This document shows positions 58,996 through 64,000 of a stretch of DNA of 64,000 nt, piece by piece. The notes under the pieces were generated by a model. That model had not been told where the DNA came from. It saw only the letters and a program-made list of their open reading frames with translations, and searched no databases. A program made the translations under genes and the position numbers. Source of the stretch: Coffea arabica (Eukaryota > Streptophyta > Magnoliopsida > Gentianales > Rubiaceae); NCBI RefSeq assembly GCF_036785885.1, contig NC_092323.1, positions 19,166,501 through 19,230,500 on the forward strand. The letters are read 5' to 3'. The first letter of the stretch is position 1; every line of letters begins with the position of its first letter.

Positions 58996-59649
58996 ATGGC
59001 TGCCACAGTAGTCCCCGGAGCCTACCAGGCCAACACATCGCTGGCGGTTACTGACTGGCTAAACAAAGGTGACAACGCATGGCAGATGATATCGGCGACG
59101 CTCGTTGGCCTCCAAAGCGTGCCAGGTTTGGTCATCCTCTACGGCAGCATAGTCAAGAAGAAATGGGCAGTAAACTCAGCTTTCATGGCCTTTTACGCCT
59201 TTGCGGCCGTGGTCATCTGCTGGGTAACGTGGGCTTACAAGATGTCTTTCGGCGAAAAACTCCTGCCTTTTTGGGGAAAAGCTGGACCGGCTTTAGGTCA
59301 GAAGTTTCTCATCGGACAAGCTGCACTTCCGGCCACTGCTCATTTGTTTAAGAATGGCACTACTGAGACTCCCATGGCAACTCCTTACTATCCCATGGCG
59401 TCGATGGTGTGGTTTCAGTGCGTTTTTGCAGCCATAACGGTGATACTTCTTGCGGGATCTGTTCTTGGGAGGATGAATATCAAGGCTTGGATGACTTTCG
59501 TGCCTCTTTGGCTTACATTTTCGTATACTGTGGGTGCATTTAGCCTATGGGGAGGAGGGTTCTTGTACCAATGGGGTGTGATTGATTATTCAGGTGGATT
59601 TGTCATTCATGTTTCCTCGGGGATTGGCGGCATCACAACTGCTTATTGG
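58996..59649 (+). CDS. Ammonium transporter, AMT2/AMT3 type, first exon (partial)
   Basis: Encodes the first 218 residues of an ammonium channel of the plasma membrane. [12 protein letters not shown] and [20 protein letters not shown] (44-63) are typical of the plant AMT2/AMT3 clade rather than AMT1. About five of the eleven membrane helices are present: roughly 28-52, 60-82, 137-158, 165-187 and 200-217. Phe144 (MVWFQCVF) is a candidate periplasmic gate, and Asp197 and His205 ([15 protein letters not shown]) match pore residues of the AmtB family. The exon ends TATTGG|GTTAGT, a phase-0 donor where family members have an intron. The ATG at 58996 gives the family-like N-terminus; an in-frame ATG at 58924 would add 24 residues. 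No following exon is found up to 64000. The exon is more GC-rich than its surroundings. Confidence 0.9.
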
Positions 59650-62600
59650 GTTAGTAATTCTTTTTCTATTGCACTTAATTTCAGCCATTATGGCTGAATC
59701 TATAGCATCACAAACACAATAATTTTGACAAAATATGAATATAGAGTTGGACATTTTAGAAAATCGCCTTGGCGTCCAGTTTATAAGATGAAAATGCCAG
59801 TTATTTAGGCATAAAGCGAAGAGAATAAGTGTGGAATTTTTTAGAAGCAGTTAAACAAGTACTTTAGTCATATGAAAATAAGGTTAAAATGATTGAGAGA
59901 AATGAATAACTTACAAAATACAAGATCTAAAACTTCGTTAATTTTTACTTATAATAGAATAATTTAACCAGAAGTAGTAGGTTGAGACCTAAGGAATTAA
60001 AGGTCAGATCCTTTCTCCTCCTTCCCGCTTTTTAAATTCCACTTCACCAAAAAAATAATTATAGACAAAGAAATAATTGAACTATAATTAAAAAAATACA
60101 CTTATTGAAGCTTGAAGGAATGGGCAATCCCTAGACTGGAATTACGTTCTCCAAGTCTTTGATTTCTTTAACATGGTGGCATCTATGAGGAGATAGTATC
60201 AACACAATACATATTTGGACAATTTAACATGGTAAACATTATGACTAACAAACCATCCAACTCAAAAACACTTCTTTGTGTGGACTCGAAACATGCACCC
60301 TTTTTAGCGGCTAGGAATTTATTAAGGTTCCCTAGTAGGACACATTTCTTTCTAGAACATCCTAGGTTGAGATACACATGTATCACCAATTTCCTGCTTT
60401 CGGCTCAAATTTCGAGTAGTAAGAGAAAAGTCAAGGCCACCATAGCAACGTGATTGGAACGTCTTTCAATGTTGATCCATGCATCATTTTTCCATTTACG
60501 ATGTTTCGTAAATCCTGAGGTCTTGTAATCATGAGTGAAGAATAAATGGCTGTCAATTTTTTCCTCAGAGTTCACAATGTAAAAAAAAAAATGTAATTAT
60601 ATGGGTTTTATTTATTTTTTTCTAGTTTTGTTGTTGCAAAGACAAATTTATGTGTTGACTCAAGTATATATTTTCTTGCGTCATCACAATTTTATATATA
60701 ACACTACACCACGGCAGGAGGGCTATCCTAGAATTGAATTAGTAAATCTCTAAAAATAAAAACTAAATATTTTGGTCTAATTTATGCTTAGAACTATGTT
60801 TATCACACCAAAGGGAAAAAAAAAAGAGGGAATAGTTGTTAGACCACCAAAAACTACGTTGCGTGGCCTTGGAATTAATTCTTCCACCAATTTTCAGGAC
60901 CTATCCATGAAGACTTTATCTATGAATATGACAATTGACAATGACAATTTCCTCGCAAGCCATATGTTATTTGAATCTAAGGAGGTGTTAAATAGGTCAT
61001 ACTCTTTCTTCATGACTAAAATTCAATTGAGGATTGCTATCATATTACATTTGACCATTCTTTTTTTAGATTATATATTTGTCTATAATTCTTGCAACAA
61101 ATATGTATTAAGAGGTTCCCAGCATGGAAAGGAGAAATAACTCCTTTTGTAACCCTTTTTTTTTCACTCAAAGCCATTTTTTTGTGGAAAACTCTAAAAC
61201 TGTTCTTTTATCCCATTTTTATCTCATATACACGTTCGCTCAAAACAAAATTACTACAATACATATTTTCTAAAATCCCTTAAAAAACACGCTATTGAAA
61301 TGGAGTTATTATATCTTAGAATACTAAATCTGCATAATTCTATGTTGGTAGTACCACTTGATATACTCACAAAGTATTGAAGTATTTTTTATGAAAATAA
61401 TTTTACTTAGAACTAATTAATTCATGATAAATCAAATATATTATCATGCTTGGAATCGCTTTAATTATAATATGAAATTGAAACTTCTTTTTTTCCCCCT
61501 TTCCAAATCCTTCTAGAGTACCCAATGAGCCGCAAAGTTTGAAAGGTTAAAATTTCATATCCAATAAAATCCTTGTGTTCTTGAAAGCAAAATTGAGCAT
61601 CATAAATCACCAAATACAGCCAACCCACTAGGAATTCTTAACTCATGATGGTGGAAAGAAACTTCTTGATTTTATTATCAGTGGAAAATTTGACTTTTCT
61701 GTCCCATAGACATGTAGAAAACCAGTGCAAACAGCGAATTGATGCTCCAATACATAAGTCGTCTCCGGTCAATCCATCGAATTAGGCTTTTAATATTCTT
61801 GTCTCATGAAAAAGACTTTCTGGCTTCGTCTCCCCGTGGAGAATGACTTTTGAAATTTACATTTCTGTCTTATTCTACATTTTCTCTTAAACGAGGGGCT
61901 AATTCCACATCCCTGCATCCTAAATCTACACCTCAAATATCAATATGACACTAAAGCCCTTGACATTAGTGTGTTTCCTTCTAACTTTCGTCGTTCCAAA
62001 TTTATGCTTTCACACAATAAAAATAATTTGCCTTGTAGTATTTTTTTAACTATTTATTCTGATATTCTATCTTTCAAACGTTTTCCAATTTTTTAGATAT
62101 TTTTTTGGGCCTGTCTAACGTGTGTTATATGAGATTTTAATTTTTCATCATGTAATAATCGGTTTTTATACAAACTATGAATATTTTTTTTTTTTTGAAA
62201 AGTCTAATGTTTTGACATCTATGTAAAATATTCCTACTCAAGTCTTGATCATTGTATAATCATCTGATGTAGTAGTACTATTTTGATGGCTTACTGGATG
62301 ATCCTTTTGTATTTTTTGAGCATTAATGATGAGATTTTTGTGGTTAATTCATGTGGAAAAACTGTTCCATACTATGATCATCTTTTAGAAGATGCTCCAT
62401 GTGGCATAAGTGTTAGGCAAAACATGGAGTTTATTTTAGAAAAGAAAAAAAAGTAGGATATAATTGCAAGAATAGTATTATAAGGGCAATTATTTCTATT
62501 GTGTGAAGGAATAACTTTAGAGCATGCTAAAGGTTAATAATTGGCTTATTGATATTAGGGACTTTAATGTCTTATCGGTGCTTAGGGTATAGATTTAGTA

Positions 62601-64000
62601 TGGAAGGGTGTAGAGTTAGCCCCTTCTTAAATATTTTCATAGATTCACGCTTCCTACTCTCAATTATTATCTCAAAGCATAGCTAATACAATATGGTACA
62701 GGAATAATACAAAATATTATACATACGCATGTTATTTTTAAAAAAAATTACAAATAAAAATTTGGTAGAAAAATACGAGTTGGGCAAAATTAGGCACAAA
62801 ATACTTTATGTGAATGATACGACTATGTTTGAAAATTATAGAACTAAAAATACATGTTAATTTCCTATTATTTAAAGATGTTAGGGTATTTAACATTAGT
62901 TGTAAATTTTTTGTATGACACACTTAATTAATTGTCATTTTTTCAAATTATTGATATTATATGTGTATGTGTATATATATACATATGTTAATTTTTCCAA
63001 CTTTTGGCTATTTTGTGCTAAAATACTAAAATAAATTTACTAAATAAACACATACTAGATAATAAATTTGAGTTTAAAACTTAAAAGCAACTTTCATTTA
63101 GTATAAGTATCAATACCTACATAGTAGAACAATTCTAAATAAAAAAAAAAAAGAAAAGTATAAACAATTCAAGAGTACATTATATGCTCTTCTTTCCTTG
63201 GATAATAAAATGGAGAAGTACGAGGTACAATACAAGTGCAAGTCACGGAACACTTGTAGCTTTTTAACTGGGCAGTTTTGTACTTTTGGGGACGAACAAA
63301 AACGGAAGTGTATCGGAACGCGATTTAAACTTTTAGACTATAAGGAACACGTTTTTTCCGTACGGACAATGAATGTTGGTGTACGCATTTAAATACTTAG
63401 CAAACTAGGTGTTGAGTGCATTAAAGTGTTTTCAAACCAATTGCCCTTTTCATTTTTGTCTTTTTTTTGCCTTATTAAGATGGCTAATAGATGTGGAAAT
63501 GAATTTTATTTTTATTTTTAAAGAAAGAAAATCAATTTGTGAATGATGACTAATAAGTTGAACATGCTATGATTAAGGAAGCGAGGATTTCATGTTCTTA
63601 GTCACGGCTCACTGACGATCTAGCATTTTTTTATATTTATTTTTTGCTAAAGACTCTGGTGTTTATCCTTCTCTTTTCTTTCTTTTGTTTTAAAATTTTT
63701 GGGCAAGAACTAATGTTCTTCCATTTATTTCATTTTCTGGTAGTTGTACCCACTAAGTTATTTTGTTTTTAAAAATTAGAATTAGTTCTTTAATTTGATT
63801 TTCTTTTCATTTTACCTTTAATCAAGAATATAGTGCCTTTTTTTAGGCAAGAAATAATGCTCTTCCATTTCTTTACAATCTTTTGACCGTCGGTGAGACA
63901 CTTTTTGTGTTGGTAATTCTTTGGTCTGATTTGTATTTTCTTTCATCTACAAACTAGAATTTTACCCGTGCTTTAGTATAGTCTTTTTTATTTATTATGA
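59650..64000 (+). other. Putative first intron of the AMT gene or 3' flank of a truncated copy
   Basis: Starts with the GTTAGT donor. It is strongly AT-rich with T-runs and no coding. I searched by eye for the next conserved AMT stretch (the GWxGFNGG region) and did not find it. No transposon ends were recognised. A weak SINE-like stretch at about 59950-60055 is not convincing. Confidence 0.45.

Noticed and set aside
59950..60055. SINE-like stretch with short AATAATT flanks before an A-run
   Set aside because: Box motifs are poor and the flanking match is only 7 bases in AT-rich DNA.

Overview
This window is nuclear DNA of a flowering plant, most likely a eudicot and perhaps an asterid. The evidence is a very AT-rich background, small exons with GT/AG introns, and plant-type genes and transposons: copia, TRIM, L1-type LINE, tRNA-derived SINEs, hAT and Mutator-like MITEs, and Helitrons. 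No bacterial, organellar or viral gene set is present. The species cannot be named from the sequence.

Three host genes are visible. (1) Positions 1-2740, plus strand, hold the 3' exons of a gene I do not recognise. (2) Positions 18127-40845, minus strand, hold a complete SRT2-type sirtuin (class II NAD-dependent deacylase, probably mitochondrial). It has ten exons, resolved to the base except for one splice acceptor, and encodes about 367 residues spread over about 23 kb because of transposon-loaded introns. (3) Positions 58996-59649, plus strand, hold the first exon of an AMT2/AMT3-type ammonium transporter. The rest of that gene is not in the window, so either the first intron exceeds 4.3 kb or the gene is truncated.

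The rest is a dense, nested transposon landscape. From left to right: a Helitron-like segment (3449-about 8345) with a captured, internally duplicated piece of an organellar RecA gene; an about 769-bp tandem duplication (10270-11960); a second Helitron-like element (12079-about 13314); a minus-strand SINE (14338-14428); a degenerate long-TIR element (14798-15660); and an 800-bp hAT-type element with an exact 8-bp target duplication (16386-17185).

Inside SRT2 introns lie two long-TIR MITEs and a TRIM. One LTR of the TRIM was hit by a very young copia element that has two identical 147-bp LTRs, an intact pol and no gag. Immediately upstream of SRT2 lies a foldback element of about 1.4 kb, itself invaded by a SINE and by a 6.3-kb LINE, each with a clear target duplication. 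From 52.5 to 58.7 kb lies a decayed copia element, with one MITE in its integrase region and a 969-bp Mutator-type MITE in one LTR. A SINE sits 110 bp before the ammonium transporter start codon.

I see no defence system, CRISPR array, biosynthetic cluster or other clearly new molecular machine. The most unusual items are the gag-less but recently mobile copia element, the RecA capture, the multi-level nesting around SRT2, and a small SINE family dated by target duplications.
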